64,000 nt of DNA from Desulfobacca acetoxidans (GCA_022736495.1 DZCR01000002.1:1-64000); one strand, 5' to 3'. Positions 16,842-26,932 are shown, counted from the stretch's first letter. Notes: generated by a model not told the origin, from the sequence alone. Numbers and translations are program-made.

Positions 16842-19229
16842 TTAGCGCAGTTCTGCCCCCAGTTCTTGTGCCAGGGCCGTAACCAGGGTCTGATGGTGGG
16901 CGTTGATCAGATCGTCCGTCAGGGTCCGCTCGGGGTCGCGGTACGACAGGCGGAAGGCCAGGGAACGCTTGCCCGAAGGGACGGGGTCGCCGACATAGAC
17001 GTCAAAGAGGCGGGCTGCCACCAGCCAGGGGCGGCCATGCGCATACAGGGCCTCCGCCACCCGGGCCGCGGGGACGGCCTCCGGCAGCACCAGGGCAATA
17101 TCCCGGTAAACTGCAGGATAGCGGGGCAGGGGCGCAAAGAGCGGGATTACTGCGGCCTGGCATAGGGCGGCGAAATCGAGATTGAAGGCGTAAATCTGGC
17201 CTTCCAGGTCCAATTTGTCGCCGATCTCCCCCTGGAGTTCCCCCAGGACGCCTAGGCCGCGCTGCCCGGAATAAACTTGCGCCCCATAGCGCAGATATCC
17301 CGGCAGGCCCTCTGAGCTGAAGGTGACATCGGGGATGCCAAGCCCGTCCAACAAGGTTTCTACCGCGCCCTTCAGGTCAAAAAAATCGACCGGTTCCCGG
17401 CTGGTATTCCAGGCTTCTTCCTCTCGGGCGCCGAACATGAGGCCGGTGAGCCAGTGTTCCTCCTGGGGCAGGTCCTCTCCGGGCCGGGGGCGGAAGACCT
17501 TGGAGAGCTCGAACAGGCGCACATCCAGCACCTGCTGCAAGGTGTTGCGGCGCAGGGTGTCCAGCAACCCCGGCAAAAGCGAGGCCCGCATCATGGCCTG
17601 CTCTTCGCTCAAGGGGTTGGCCAGGCGCAAAACCGGGGCGGCCGGGTCCGCCGCCACCAGGCTCCCTAAGCGGTCCGGCTGGAAGGCATAGGTGATAATC
17701 TCAAAAAATCCCAGACCCAGAAGCAGGTCCTTGGCCTTCTCCGCCAAACGCACTGTGGGGCCGGGCCGGCGGGTGGCCACCACCCCATGGGGGAGCGTCA
17801 CCGGGATGTGGTCAAAGCCTCCCAGGCGGGCAATTTCCTCGATGAGATCCACCTCCCGCTCCAGGTCGCCCCGGAAGGAAGGCACCTGCAGCGCCAGGTT
17901 TTCGGCGTCCAGCGCCAAGGCCGACAGATGGAGACGCCGCAGCAGGTGCAACATCTGGTCCGAGGAATAATCAGTCCCCAACACTTGATTGACCCGGGAC
18001 ACCCGGAGGTTCAACCGGGGATGTTGGATGGGGCTGGGGTATTCATCCAGGCGCTCGGCCGCCACGACGCCAGCCCCCACCTGGCACATGAGCTGCGTAG
18101 CCCGCTCCAGGGCATGGATCAGCCCGTCGGGGTCCACGCCCCGCTCGAAGCGGTAAGACGCCTCGGTGCTGAGGCCCAGGCGCTTGGAAGTCCGGCGGAT
18201 GGTGCGGGGGTTGAAGTAGGCGCTTTCGATCAACACCTGGGTGGTGGATTCGGTGACCTCCGAATCCAGGCCGCCCATGACTCCGGCCAGCGCCACGGGG
18301 CCCCCAGCGTCGCAGATGAGCAGGGTCTCGTGATCAAGCTCCCGTTCGGCGCCGTCCAGGGTGGTAAACCGGGTCTCGCCCGCCTTGGGCAGGCGCACCA
18401 CGATCTCCCCGCCCTTCAAACGCTGAAAATCGAAGGCGTGGAGGGGCTGGCCGAACTCCAGCAAGACGTAATTGGTAACATCCACCAGGTTATTGATGGC
18501 CCGCAAGCCTGCCACCTGGAGGCGGCGGCGCAGCCAGAAGGGCGAGGGCTTGACGGTCAAGCCGCTGAGGAGGCGGGCGGCGTAACGGGGGCAATGCACC
18601 GGGTCCAGGATGGCTACCCGGGCCGTACCCCCAGACCCGGCCGCCGGGGCCACGTTGACTTCGGGATGGCGCAGGGGTTGGTCCAAGAGCGCCGCCACTT
18701 CCCGGGCCAGGCCCAGGACGCTCAAACAGTCGGCGCGGTTGGCGGTGATGGCCACTTCCAGGACCGTGTCCGCCAGCCCCAGGGCTGCGGCGAAATCCCC
18801 GCCCAAGGGCAGATCCTGGGGAATCTCCATAAGGCCCACGTGGTCCGTGGACAAACCCAACTCGTCTTCGGCCAGGAGCATGCCTTCGGAGAGCACCCCC
18901 CGGAGCTTGGCGGCCTTGATTTTATGGCCCCCGGCCACGGTAGCGCCGATAGGGGCAAAGGGGTAAAACCAGCCCGCCTGGACGTTGGGGGCGCCGCATA
19001 CCACCCGGCAGGTTTGAGAACCGGTGGTCACTTCGGCCACCTGCAAACGGTCCGCCTGGGGGTGGGGCGTAACACTCAAGACCTTAGCCACGACCACGCC
19101 GGAGAACTCCGGGGTCACTGCCTCCACGCCCTCGACTTCCAGGCCGGCCATGGTCAGCCGATCTGCCAGGGCCTGAGCCTCAATGGTGAGGTCCACAAAA
19201 TCCGCCAGCCAGTTAAGACTTAATCGCAT
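16842..19229 (-). CDS. pheT: phenylalanine-tRNA ligase beta subunit
   Basis: A 795-aa PheT. The tRNA-binding OB domain is at about residues 40-150 (VAKVLSVTPHPQADRLQVAE), B3/B4 editing domain about 210-370, and B5 about 400-470. The anticodon-binding FDX-ACB domain forms the last 95 residues (LPRYPAVYRDIALVLPE). It pairs with PheS to form the alpha2-beta2 synthetase that charges tRNA-Phe and edits Tyr-tRNA. No pheS gene lies upstream, where the usual pheS-pheT operon would put it; the neighbour there is a MucR-like regulator. Length and domains are complete. Confidence 0.97.
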   Translation of the reverse strand: MRLSLNWLADFVDLTIEAQALADRLTMAGLEVEGVEAVTPEFSGVVVAKVLSVTPHPQADRLQVAEVTTGSQTCRVVCGAPNVQAGWFYPFAPIGATVAGGHKIKAAKLRGVLSEGMLLAEDELGLSTDHVGLMEIPQDLPLGGDFAAALGLADTVLEVAITANRADCLSVLGLAREVAALLDQPLRHPEVNVAPAAGSGGTARVAILDPVHCPRYAARLLSGLTVKPSPFWLRRRLQVAGLRAINNLVDVTNYVLLEFGQPLHAFDFQRLKGGEIVVRLPKAGETRFTTLDGAERELDHETLLICDAGGPVALAGVMGGLDSEVTESTTQVLIESAYFNPRTIRRTSKRLGLSTEASYRFERGVDPDGLIHALERATQLMCQVGAGVVAAERLDEYPSPIQHPRLNLRVSRVNQVLGTDYSSDQMLHLLRRLHLSALALDAENLALQVPSFRGDLEREVDLIEEIARLGGFDHIPVTLPHGVVATRRPGPTVRLAEKAKDLLLGLGFFEIITYAFQPDRLGSLVAADPAAPVLRLANPLSEEQAMMRASLLPGLLDTLRRNTLQQVLDVRLFELSKVFRPRPGEDLPQEEHWLTGLMFGAREEEAWNTSREPVDFFDLKGAVETLLDGLGIPDVTFSSEGLPGYLRYGAQVYSGQRGLGVLGELQGEIGDKLDLEGQIYAFNLDFAALCQAAVIPLFAPLPRYPAVYRDIALVLPEAVPAARVAEALYAHGRPWLVAARLFDVYVGDPVPSGKRSLAFRLSYRDPERTLTDDLINAHHQTLVTALAQELGAELR

Positions 19230-19312
19230 AATCTGTTAAATTTACCCTCCCTGGCCGGAAAACTCAAGAACCTTAATCTTAAACTTGGCTGGTGCAGGGC
19301 TGGAAGCGGCCA

Positions 19313-19338
19313 GGGCGGACACGCAGGTCCGCCCCTAC
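19313..19338. repeat. GGGCGGAC hairpin repeat, copy 1
   Basis: GGGCGGACACGCAGGTCCGCCCCTAC, a GC-rich hairpin (GGGCGGAC with GTCCGCCC). A copy with one change is at 29195-29220 and a related inverted copy at 22308-22330. All three are intergenic. Confidence 0.6.
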
Positions 19339-19412
19339 GGCGTTTTTCCCAACTCACCACCCGGGTATCAAGGTTAGGAAAAAAATGCCGGCGTTTTCCA
19401 TCGGGATATGAC

Positions 19413-19439
19413 AAATAAAAAGGGACCACTCCTGGTCCC
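19413..19439 (-). terminator. Rho-independent terminator of the MucR-like gene
   Basis: On the minus strand GGGACCA-GGAG-TGGTCCC is followed by CTTTTTATTTG. It is a perfect 7-bp stem, about 55 bases past the stop codon at 19495. Confidence 0.8.
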
Positions 19440-19494
19440 AAGGCATACGCCACCCTTCCTGGTTGACGAACTGATGAAGGCTTTCGCTAAACCT

Positions 19495-19944
19495 TTATGC
19501 CGAAGCTTTCCGCCGGAAACCCCGTTCCCCCAGGCCTTTTTCTTTGGCCAGCTTCCGCCGCTGCTCAGAGTATTCTTTGCAAACGAGGGGATATTTTTTC
19601 GGGTCCAGGCTATACCTGCGGAAATATTCCGCCGGGGCCAGGTGATGGGCTTTGCGCAGATGAGCCTTGAGAGTCCGCATCTTCTTACCGCATTCCAAGC
19701 AGACGACGTATTTTTCCTTCACAATTTCATCCAGCGGAATCGGGGGTTTCTTCACTATTTCGGCTTCCGGCCCTTTTTCAACAACCCCGACTGCGGCCTC
19801 CAACAAGGCCTCGCCACCTTCCAGTGTGGTTAAAACACCGTAGATTTCTTTAATTTCATCCACTAATTCTTTAGGGGTAAGTTCGCTCATCGAGGCGTGA
19901 GAAATTACAATCTGGGCCGTTAATTTTAGCACCTCTGTCGCCAT
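19495..19944 (-). CDS. MucR/Ros-family zinc-finger transcriptional regulator
   Basis: A 149-aa protein. The C-terminal half carries the family signature CLECGKKMRTLKAHLRKAHH (C-x2-C...H-x4-H zinc site, about residues 82-101), then LAPAEYFRRYSLDPKKYPLV and a basic tail. The N-terminal third (LTPKELVDEIKEIYGVL) resembles the MucR oligomerisation region. MucR proteins bind AT-rich DNA as H-NS-like silencers or activators of envelope and virulence genes in alphaproteobacteria; in deltaproteobacteria the roles are unknown. AAAGGA precedes the ATG, and the gene has its own promoter and terminator. Confidence 0.88.
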   Translation of the reverse strand: MATEVLKLTAQIVISHASMSELTPKELVDEIKEIYGVLTTLEGGEALLEAAVGVVEKGPEAEIVKKPPIPLDEIVKEKYVVCLECGKKMRTLKAHLRKAHHLAPAEYFRRYSLDPKKYPLVCKEYSEQRRKLAKEKGLGERGFRRKASA

Positions 19945-20016
19945 AAGGATCTTTCCTTTCTAAATTATTTTTTAGTTACTGTGCTTTGAGAAATTCCGCT
20001 GCACCTTTTACAAAAT

Positions 20017-20046
20017 GTTATATTTAACTACCAGTTGTCTTGTCAA
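20017..20046 (-). promoter_or_regulatory. strong sigma-70-type promoter of the MucR-like gene
   Basis: TTGACA, 18 bases, TATAAC on the minus strand (6/6 and 5/6). The predicted start near 20010 leaves a leader of about 65 bases before the ATG at 19944. The surroundings are AT-rich, which also suits MucR self-regulation. Confidence 0.65.
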
Positions 20047-20130
20047 GATTTTTCTTACTCTAACTAACTTTTTTTAAAAACCCTATCACTGTTCTCCAAT
20101 ATTGTGAACTGCGCCGTGGAATAAGATTAT

Positions 20131-20850
20131 TCAAAATTTAGTTCCACGGACCATCTTTTGTAACGCGACCGGGTCCATGATGGTGATTTTTCCCTTATCC
20201 ACTTCTATGAGACCCAAACTCTTAAATCGGGACAAAGTGCGAGATAAGGTTTCACTGATCGTACCCAGATAAGCAGCCAGCTGCGTTTTGGTGGTGGGCA
20301 ATTCACACTGCAGTCCTTTAGCAATCTCGCCATGGGTATTTTGGCATCGTTCCACGATGTATCGAGCCAGTCGGGCTGATACTTCTTTGAGGGACAGGTC
20401 TTCCAGTTGCTGAGTCAGGTGCAACATCAAGCGGCTTGAAGTGGCCAGCATATTACGGGCCAGGGCCGGGGTGTCGGCCAAGTGGTTGAGAAACGGTGCT
20501 TTAGGAAAGAATAAGGTTTGACAGTCCTCCAGAGTAATGGCGGTCGCCGGATAGGGGATATCGCCAAACACCGCAGCTTCCGCAAAGGTCTCCCCTTGCC
20601 CCACCAAACGGATAATGTATTCTTTCCCATCCGGGGAACTTTTGACCAGCTTGATCTGACCGGTAATGAGGATATAAAAGCCCTGGGCCTCTTTGCCCTC
20701 CCAAAAGATGGTAGTCCCCCGTGAGAAGTTCTTCCAGACCGACATGCGGGCCAGGGGCTCCAGGTCCGCATCTGTAAGACCGGAGAAGAGATACATGCGC
20801 CGTAAGATTTGTTGTTTGCCTTGCGTTTCGTCTGTGCTAGTACGGTTCAT
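20131..20850 (-). CDS. Crp/Fnr-family transcriptional regulator
   Basis: A 239-aa regulator. The N-terminal cyclic-nucleotide-binding fold spans about residues 15-130 (LFSGLTDADLEPLARM, GQIKLVKSSPDGKEYIIRLV, GETFAEAAVF). A dimer helix and a C-terminal Crp-type HTH follow, with TKTQLAAYLGTISETLSRTL as recognition region. The FNR Fe-S cysteines are absent, so it is not an oxygen sensor of the FNR kind; an HcpR-like haem or NO sensor is possible. It is divergent from the liv operon across 294 bp. Candidate targets are hcp and liv; both have nearby palindromes. Confidence 0.92.
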   Translation of the reverse strand: MNRTSTDETQGKQQILRRMYLFSGLTDADLEPLARMSVWKNFSRGTTIFWEGKEAQGFYILITGQIKLVKSSPDGKEYIIRLVGQGETFAEAAVFGDIPYPATAITLEDCQTLFFPKAPFLNHLADTPALARNMLATSSRLMLHLTQQLEDLSLKEVSARLARYIVERCQNTHGEIAKGLQCELPTTKTQLAAYLGTISETLSRTLSRFKSLGLIEVDKGKITIMDPVALQKMVRGTKF

Positions 20851-21049
20851 GTAGCCCCCATCTGTAGGATAAAAAGGATTGTTCCGTCGATCCTGGTTGC
20901 TGGCGCAACCGGCAGGGACGTCCTGTCATTCCTCCTGCTGAGCCATTTTAGGCCGAAAGTGGCTTTCTGACAATGAGATTCCGCCTGGACACAAGGCACG
21001 GAGCTTAACTTCGCCCCCACTGCCCCAGAAGGCCTCCGGTTCTTTGCTG

Positions 21050-21078
21050 TTGACGGAACCCTGGCGCCTTGGTAGATT
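21050..21078 (+). promoter_or_regulatory. promoter candidate for the liv operon
   Basis: TTGACG, 17 bases, TAGATT (5/6 and 4/6). The start point would fall near 21085, 60 bases before livK, inside the palindrome at 21078-21093. Confidence 0.45.
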
Positions 21079-21093
21079 GCTAACCGGTAAGCA
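21078..21093. promoter_or_regulatory. 16-bp palindromic operator candidate before liv
   Basis: TGCTAACCGGTAAGCA is a 16-bp palindrome with a single mismatched pair. It overlaps the end of the predicted -10 box and the start point, a repressor-like position. Which protein binds it cannot be read from the sequence. Confidence 0.4.
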
Positions 21094-21144
21094 CCCAGGA
21101 GATGTGCCCGTCCTGGGGTCATCTTAAAACGTGAGGAGCGACCC

Positions 21145-22293
21145 ATGACTCGGCGGTATACCTGGACCGCGGCTCTTTTCTTGATGAGCCTTGGCTTAAT
21201 CTGGGGCTGCGGCTCCCAACCGGCCAAAGAAATTCGCGTCGGCGTCAATGCCGAACTTACCGGCAGTAAGCCCACCGTCGGCGATTCCTGCAAAAAGGCG
21301 GCGGAACTCCTGGCGGCACAGGTGAATCAGGCCGGCGGCCTCAAGGTGGGCGACCAACAGGTTCCCATTAAGCTAATAATCGAGGATAACGAAGATAAGG
21401 CCGAATCCGCGGCCGCGGCAGCGCAGAAACTCATCAGCCAAAACAATGTCCTGGCCATCATCGGCCCCAACGCCTCGGGTAACGCCATCCCCGCCGCCCG
21501 GATTTGCGAAGATGCCAAAGTGATCATGATCAGCCCCTGGTCTACCAATCCCAAGACCACGGAGGGCAAGAAATTTGTCTTTCGGGCCTGCTTCATCGAC
21601 GATTTCCAGGGCCAGGTAATGGCCAAGTTCGCCCGGGAAAATCTCAAGGCCCAGACCGCCGCGGTGCTCTATGATGTGGCGTCGGAGTATAACAAAGGCA
21701 TCGCCGAGTTCTTTAAGAAATTCTTTGAGGCGGCCGGCGGCAAGGTGGTGGCCTTCGAATCCTATACCAAGGATGACAAGGATTTCTCCTCTCAGCTCAC
21801 CCTCGTCAAGGCGGCCAACCCCAACGTGCTCTTTTTGCCCAACTACTATAACGAAGTTCCGCTCCAGGTGCAGCAGGCCCGGCGGTTGGGCATCACCTGT
21901 CCCATTATCGGCTCCGACTCCTGGGGCAGCGCCGAGCTCCTCACCCTGGGCGGCGCTGCCCTGGAAGGCTGTTATTTCAGCACGCACTATGCCCCGGATA
22001 TCGCCACGCCCGCGGCCCAAAAATTTATCCAGGACTACGAGGCCAAGTACGGCAAAAAGCCTGATGATGTCGCGGCCCTCACCTATGACGGAGGCAGCCT
22101 CTTGTGCAACGCCATCACCCAGGCGGGCTCGCTGGACCGGCAGAAGGTGCGGGACGCCCTGGCCTCCATCAAAGAATTCAAGGGCGTAACCGGAGACCTG
22201 AAATTCCAGGGGACCGGGGACCCCGTCAAGAGCGCGGTCATTCTCCAGATTAAAAACGGCAAATTCAATTACTTTGCCGCGGTACAGCCATAG
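21145..22293 (+). CDS. livK: branched-chain amino acid ABC transporter substrate-binding lipoprotein
   Basis: A 382-aa type I periplasmic-binding protein. The signal sequence ends at a lipobox LIWGC (Cys at residue 26), so it is a lipoprotein anchored to a membrane. The mature start EIRVGVNAELTGSKPTVGDS and later IIGPNASGNAIPAARICE and YAPDIATPAAQKF fit the LivJ/LivK family, which binds Leu, Ile, Val or related amino acids or amides. GAGGAG precedes the ATG. It is first gene of livKHMGF. The actual ligand cannot be deduced. Confidence 0.94.
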   Translation: MTRRYTWTAALFLMSLGLIWGCGSQPAKEIRVGVNAELTGSKPTVGDSCKKAAELLAAQVNQAGGLKVGDQQVPIKLIIEDNEDKAESAAAAAQKLISQNNVLAIIGPNASGNAIPAARICEDAKVIMISPWSTNPKTTEGKKFVFRACFIDDFQGQVMAKFARENLKAQTAAVLYDVASEYNKGIAEFFKKFFEAAGGKVVAFESYTKDDKDFSSQLTLVKAANPNVLFLPNYYNEVPLQVQQARRLGITCPIIGSDSWGSAELLTLGGAALEGCYFSTHYAPDIATPAAQKFIQDYEAKYGKKPDDVAALTYDGGSLLCNAITQAGSLDRQKVRDALASIKEFKGVTGDLKFQGTGDPVKSAVILQIKNGKFNYFAAVQP

Positions 22294-22307
22294 ATGAAGG
22301 TTTTGGT

Positions 22308-22330
22308 GGGGCGGACCTTTGCGTCCGCCA
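22308..22330. repeat. GGGCGGAC hairpin repeat, inverted copy
   Basis: GGGGCGGACCTTTGCGTCCGCCA is related, in opposite orientation, to the repeats at 19313 and 29195. It lies between livK and livH and could trim or stabilise the 3' end of the livK message, as hairpins after binding-protein genes often do (inference). Confidence 0.5.
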
Positions 22331-22378
22331 GCCATTGATTTTTTCCGGTTCCCAAGTTGTTGGTAAACGAGGATTACA

Positions 22379-23290
22379 ATGTTCCAGGTACTGGCCCAAA
22401 ATACCCTGAACGCCCTACAGTTGGGGAGCGTCTATGCCCTCATCGCCCTGGGCTACACTATGGTCTACGGTATCCTCACCATGATCAACTTCGCCCATGG
22501 GGACATCTTCATGGTGGGGACCTATCTCAGCCTGGCCGGGGCCGTCTTCCTGTTGGGCCTGCCCCTTAACTTGCCCCTGGTACTGGTCTTTCTGGGGGCC
22601 CTGACCTTCAGTATGGTCTTAACCGCGCTCTTGGGGGTGACCATCGAACGCCTGGCCTACCGCCCCCTGCGCCAGGCCCCCCGGGTCTCCGCGGTCATCA
22701 CCGCCCTGGGGGTGGGGCTCTTTCTGGAAAATTTCACCCTGGGCATTTTGGGCCCGGAACCCCGGCACTTTCCGGACCTTATTCCCATGGCGAGCTGGGA
22801 GGTTGCCGGTCTCACCCTTACCCCCTTACAGGTCCTGATTATTGTCATGGCCGCGGTCCTCATGGTCCTGTTGGACCTGCTGGTGCGGCGCACCCTTTTG
22901 GGCATGGCCATGCGGGCCATTTCCTACAACCGCCCCATTGTGCCGCTCATGGGCGTCTCGGTGGACCGGGTCATTTCCTTGACCTTTGCCATCGGCTCCG
23001 CCATCGCGGCCGCGGGGGGCCTGTTGTACGGCCTGGCCTACCCCGTGCTGGACCCTCTCATGGGGGTGCGCATCGGCTGGTGGGCCTTCATTGCCGCAGT
23101 GGTGGGGGGCATCGGCAATATCCGCGGGGCCATGCTGGGCGGCTTTATCCTGGGCGCGGTGGAGGTCTTCACCCCGGTACTGCTGCCGTCCTCCACCTAC
23201 CGGGACTTCGTGGCCTTCTCCATGCTCCTGATCCTCTTGGTCTTTAAACCCACGGGGCTGTTGGGGCGGCCGGTATTTGAGCGGGTTTAA
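22379..23290 (+). CDS. livH: branched-chain amino acid ABC transporter permease LivH
   Basis: A 303-aa inner-membrane permease with about eight helices. Conserved stretches are LGYTMVYGILTMINFAHGDI (residues 23-42) and LTFAIGSAIAAAGGLLYGL. The cytoplasmic loop RRTLLGMAMRAISYNRPIV contacts the ATPases. It pairs with LivM to form the translocation path. GAGG precedes the ATG. The gene ends at 23290, and 172 bp plus two unrelated genes separate it from livM, which normally follows directly. Confidence 0.95.
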   Translation: MFQVLAQNTLNALQLGSVYALIALGYTMVYGILTMINFAHGDIFMVGTYLSLAGAVFLLGLPLNLPLVLVFLGALTFSMVLTALLGVTIERLAYRPLRQAPRVSAVITALGVGLFLENFTLGILGPEPRHFPDLIPMASWEVAGLTLTPLQVLIIVMAAVLMVLLDLLVRRTLLGMAMRAISYNRPIVPLMGVSVDRVISLTFAIGSAIAAAGGLLYGLAYPVLDPLMGVRIGWWAFIAAVVGGIGNIRGAMLGGFILGAVEVFTPVLLPSSTYRDFVAFSMLLILLVFKPTGLLGRPVFERV

Positions 23291-23462
23291 GCGGCAGGTT
23301 TGATGACCTTAAAGGCTATTGATCTGGTTATATCGCTTGAAAAGATACAACAAAATCAGACAGGAAACAGGATAAGTTAACAATTATTATTTTGTGTAAA
23401 TTATGGCATAGTGAGAACAGTGGACCTCATCACAATTAGCCGATTGAAGGAGGGTAGATCTC

Positions 23463-23927
23463 ATGGTTGCCAGAAACAGAATATTTAATGCTTCAGGTTG
23501 GGCCAGGCCCTTGCAAATGTGCGCCATTGCCAGTTCGCTGCTCATCATGGTGCTCTTGATGGGTTGTCCACCCACTATCACCCAGCAACGGCCGGAGGCC
23601 TATAGTAAGGCCACCTCCTTAAAAGTGGATGCCCTGGACCTGATGAACAAAGCCACTGAACCCTACGCCCAGCATAAGGCTGCGGCGGAAACTTTGCGCC
23701 TCAACCTGGATAAGGCCTACGAGGACGCCAAGGGGGTGCCGAACAACGAACTATCCACCCAAATGTGGGAAATTCTCAAAAACCCCAATGGCAATCTCTT
23801 AGGCGGCTTTCTCACGCTATGGCAAAAAAAATCGGTTCTCACCAAGGGCTACATAACCGAGAAGAAGTTGCAAGTAGGCGAAGCCTTTGACAAAATTATT
23901 AACCTGGAAATTAACAAGCCCAAATAA
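23463..23927 (+). CDS. hypothetical lipoprotein inside the liv operon, 154 aa
   Basis: It has a long positively charged N-region, a hydrophobic stretch and a lipobox VLLMGC (Cys at residue 38). The mature chain is largely helical and charged, with no motif that I recognise. GGAGGG lies upstream of the ATG. The 170-bp leader before it is AT-rich and could hold a separate promoter. It is followed closely (33 bp) by another unknown gene. Position between livH and livM is odd; a role in the transporter is possible but unsupported. Confidence 0.7.
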   Translation: MVARNRIFNASGWARPLQMCAIASSLLIMVLLMGCPPTITQQRPEAYSKATSLKVDALDLMNKATEPYAQHKAAAETLRLNLDKAYEDAKGVPNNELSTQMWEILKNPNGNLLGGFLTLWQKKSVLTKGYITEKKLQVGEAFDKIINLEINKPK

Positions 23928-23959
23928 TAGTCTCGGTTGCCAGAATAGAGGAGAAGCCG

Positions 23960-24289
23960 ATGCTTGAATTTGATAAATTTTACGCGAGCCTCAAAGAAGA
24001 GATGGCTCAACTGGTTAAGAAGGATTTCGGTAAAAAGAACTGGCAGGCCGCCCTGCAAGATGGACAGGAGTTCCTGGACAAGTCCAAGGCTGACCTGCAG
24101 CGTTGGCTGAAGATGTTGAATAATGGCGAGATATCGACAGAGGAATTTAAATCCCTGGTGGAGGGCCTTAAAGATCTGGCCCCCATGGAACTACTGAGGC
24201 AAGCCGGCCTGAAGGCCGCCAAGATTGATAAATTTCGTACCCAGGCTATCAACTTGCTCATTGATACGGCCTTCAAATTTATTCTCTAA
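23960..24289 (+). CDS. hypothetical helical protein inside the liv operon, 109 aa
   Basis: A small soluble, helix-rich protein starting MLEFDKFYASLKEEMAQLVK, with a central SKADLQRWLKMLNNGEISTEEF and a hydrophobic end (LLIDTAFKFIL). GGAG lies about ten bases before the ATG. I do not recognise a family. The gene directly follows a lipoprotein gene and precedes livM by 50 bp, and all run in the same direction. The pair may be an acquired two-gene unit. Confidence 0.7.
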   Translation: MLEFDKFYASLKEEMAQLVKKDFGKKNWQAALQDGQEFLDKSKADLQRWLKMLNNGEISTEEFKSLVEGLKDLAPMELLRQAGLKAAKIDKFRTQAINLLIDTAFKFIL

Positions 24290-24339
24290 GAAAAACCGCA
24301 TGCATGGGTGCTCCATCGAATTGAGTCTAACCGCAGAAA

Positions 24340-25373
24340 TTGCCCCAACCGCTTATGCTCCATAGAGTCGCACGGTTGGGGCAGAACCGAGTAGCCATAC
24401 TGGGAGGAGCAGCCCTGCTCCTGGCTCTATCTTGGGGTTTGCCTGCGTCCGGCGCCCTCAACCCTTACGTGGTGCAGATCCTCATGTACGTGGGGATCAA
24501 TATGATCCTGACCCTGAGCCTGAATCTGGTGAACGGCTACATGGGGGAATTTTCCGTGGGCCACGCCGGGTTCATGGGCATCGGCGCGTACGCGGCCTCG
24601 GTGCTCACCGTGGCGGTGCTGCCCCGGGTCTGGACTCCCGTCGCCTTCCCCGCGGTGCTGATCTGCGGCGGCGCCGTCGCGGCGGTGGCCGGGCTGGTGG
24701 TGGCCTACCCCTCCTTCCGCACCCGGGGCGACTACCTGGCCATCGTCACCCTGGCCTTCAACATGATCGTCAAGAGCGTGCTGGAAAATATCCCCAGCCT
24801 GGGCGGCCCCCGGGGCTATCTGGGCATGCCCCGGCTCACCACGCTGTTCTGGGTGGCCGCCTGGGTGCTGTTGACGCTGTGGATCTTGCGCAACCTGGTC
24901 TATTCCAACTTCGGCCGGGGGATCACCGCCATCCGGGAAGACGAGGTGGCCGCCAATCTGACCTCAGTGGATACCCGGCGTCTCAAGCTCTACGCTTTCC
25001 TCATTTCCGCCTTCTTCGCCGGGGTGGCCGGGGGCTTGTACGCCCACCTGCTCCAGTTCATCAATCCCCGGAGCTTTTCCATCATGAAATCCACCGACAT
25101 GCTGGTCATGGTCTATCTGGGCGGGGTGGGCAGCCTGACCGGGTCGCTGTTGGGAGCCACCATCTTTACGGTGCTCATGGAGTTGCTGCGGCCTCTGGGC
25201 CTCTGGCGCTGGGTGGTGGGGCCGCTTTTACTGGTCGTGCTCATGATTTTTAGGCCCCAGGGGCTCATGGGCTTTAAAGAGGCGCGCCTATTCAAGCCGA
25301 AGTTGCCTGAGCCCGGCGGCGGCAGCCCCGGCCCTCCGGCCCCCGCCGGGTCTCAGGGCTTGGTGCCGGGTAG

Positions 25374-25377
<4 letters not shown>
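24340..25377 (+). CDS. livM: branched-chain amino acid ABC transporter permease LivM
   Basis: A 345-aa permease with eight to nine helices. Conserved stretches are NLVNGYMGEFSVGHAGFMGIGAYA-type sequence (residues 63-85), YPSFRTRGDYLAIVTLAFNM and GVGSLTGSLLGATIF. The C-terminal tail is proline and glycine rich. The TTG at 24340 or the ATG at 24355 could start it; neither has a good Shine-Dalgarno site. It overlaps the start of livG by 4 bp if livG begins at TTG 25374. Confidence 0.95.
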
Positions 25378-26191
<814 letters not shown>

Positions 26192-26195
<4 letters not shown>

Positions 26196-26932
26196 AAGCT
26201 GACCCGGCCCCACAACCCTTAATCCCGCTGCTCGCCGTAGAGGATCTCTGGGTGTCCTATGATCGCATCCAGGCGGTCCGGGGAGTCTCTTTTTCCGTGG
26301 GCGCAGGCGAGATCGTCACCCTCATCGGGGCCAACGGCGCGGGAAAATCTTCAATTTTGCAGGCGATATCCGGTCTCCTACGGACGCCCCGGGGCCGGGT
26401 GACCCTGAACGGCGAGGACTTGTTAGGGGTGCCGGCCCACCTGCGGGTGCAGCGAGGGATTGCCCACGTCCCGGAAGGCCGGGGCATCTTCGGCAACCTG
26501 ACGGTTCTGGAAAACCTGCGCCTGGCGGCCTACCGACGCCGGGACGCCGACATCCAACGGGATCTGGAAGAGGTCTTTACCCTCTTTCCCCGTTTGGGAG
26601 AGCGCCGGCGCCAATGGGGTAACACCCTCTCCGGGGGCGAGCAGCAGATGCTGGCGGTGGGCCGGGCCTTGATGAGCCGGGCCCGGCTTTTGCTGCTGGA
26701 TGAGCCTTCCATGGGGCTGGCGCCCCTGTTGGTCCGGGAGATCTTTCGGGTAATCCAGCGCATCAACCAGCAGGGTACCGCCATCCTTTTGGTGGAGCAA
26801 AACGCCCTTATGGCCCTGGAGGTAGCGCACCGGGCCTATATCCTGGAAACCGGGGAAGTCGCCTTAACGGGGGAGGCGAAAGCACTGCGCCACCACGCCA
26901 AGGTCCTGGAGGCCTACCTGGGGGGCGCGTGA
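26192..26932 (+). CDS. livF: branched-chain amino acid ABC transporter ATPase LivF
   Basis: A 246-aa ATPase with Walker A GANGAGKSSILQAISGL, signature LSGGEQQMLAVGRALMS and Walker B LLLLDEPSMGLAP, all in LivF form. The VPEGRGIFGNLTVLENLRL block is a LivF hallmark. Its ATG overlaps the livG stop (ATGA), giving tight translational coupling. It is the last gene of the operon. A 63-aa frame that follows is not convincing. Confidence 0.96.

Noticed and set aside
17787..19223. 478-aa open frame opposite pheT
   Set aside because: Antisense artefact of a GC-rich gene; no motifs.
20847..21293. 148-aa minus frame between the Crp/Fnr and livK genes
   Set aside because: It covers the promoter region and the livK signal peptide, and has no ribosome-binding site or recognisable features.
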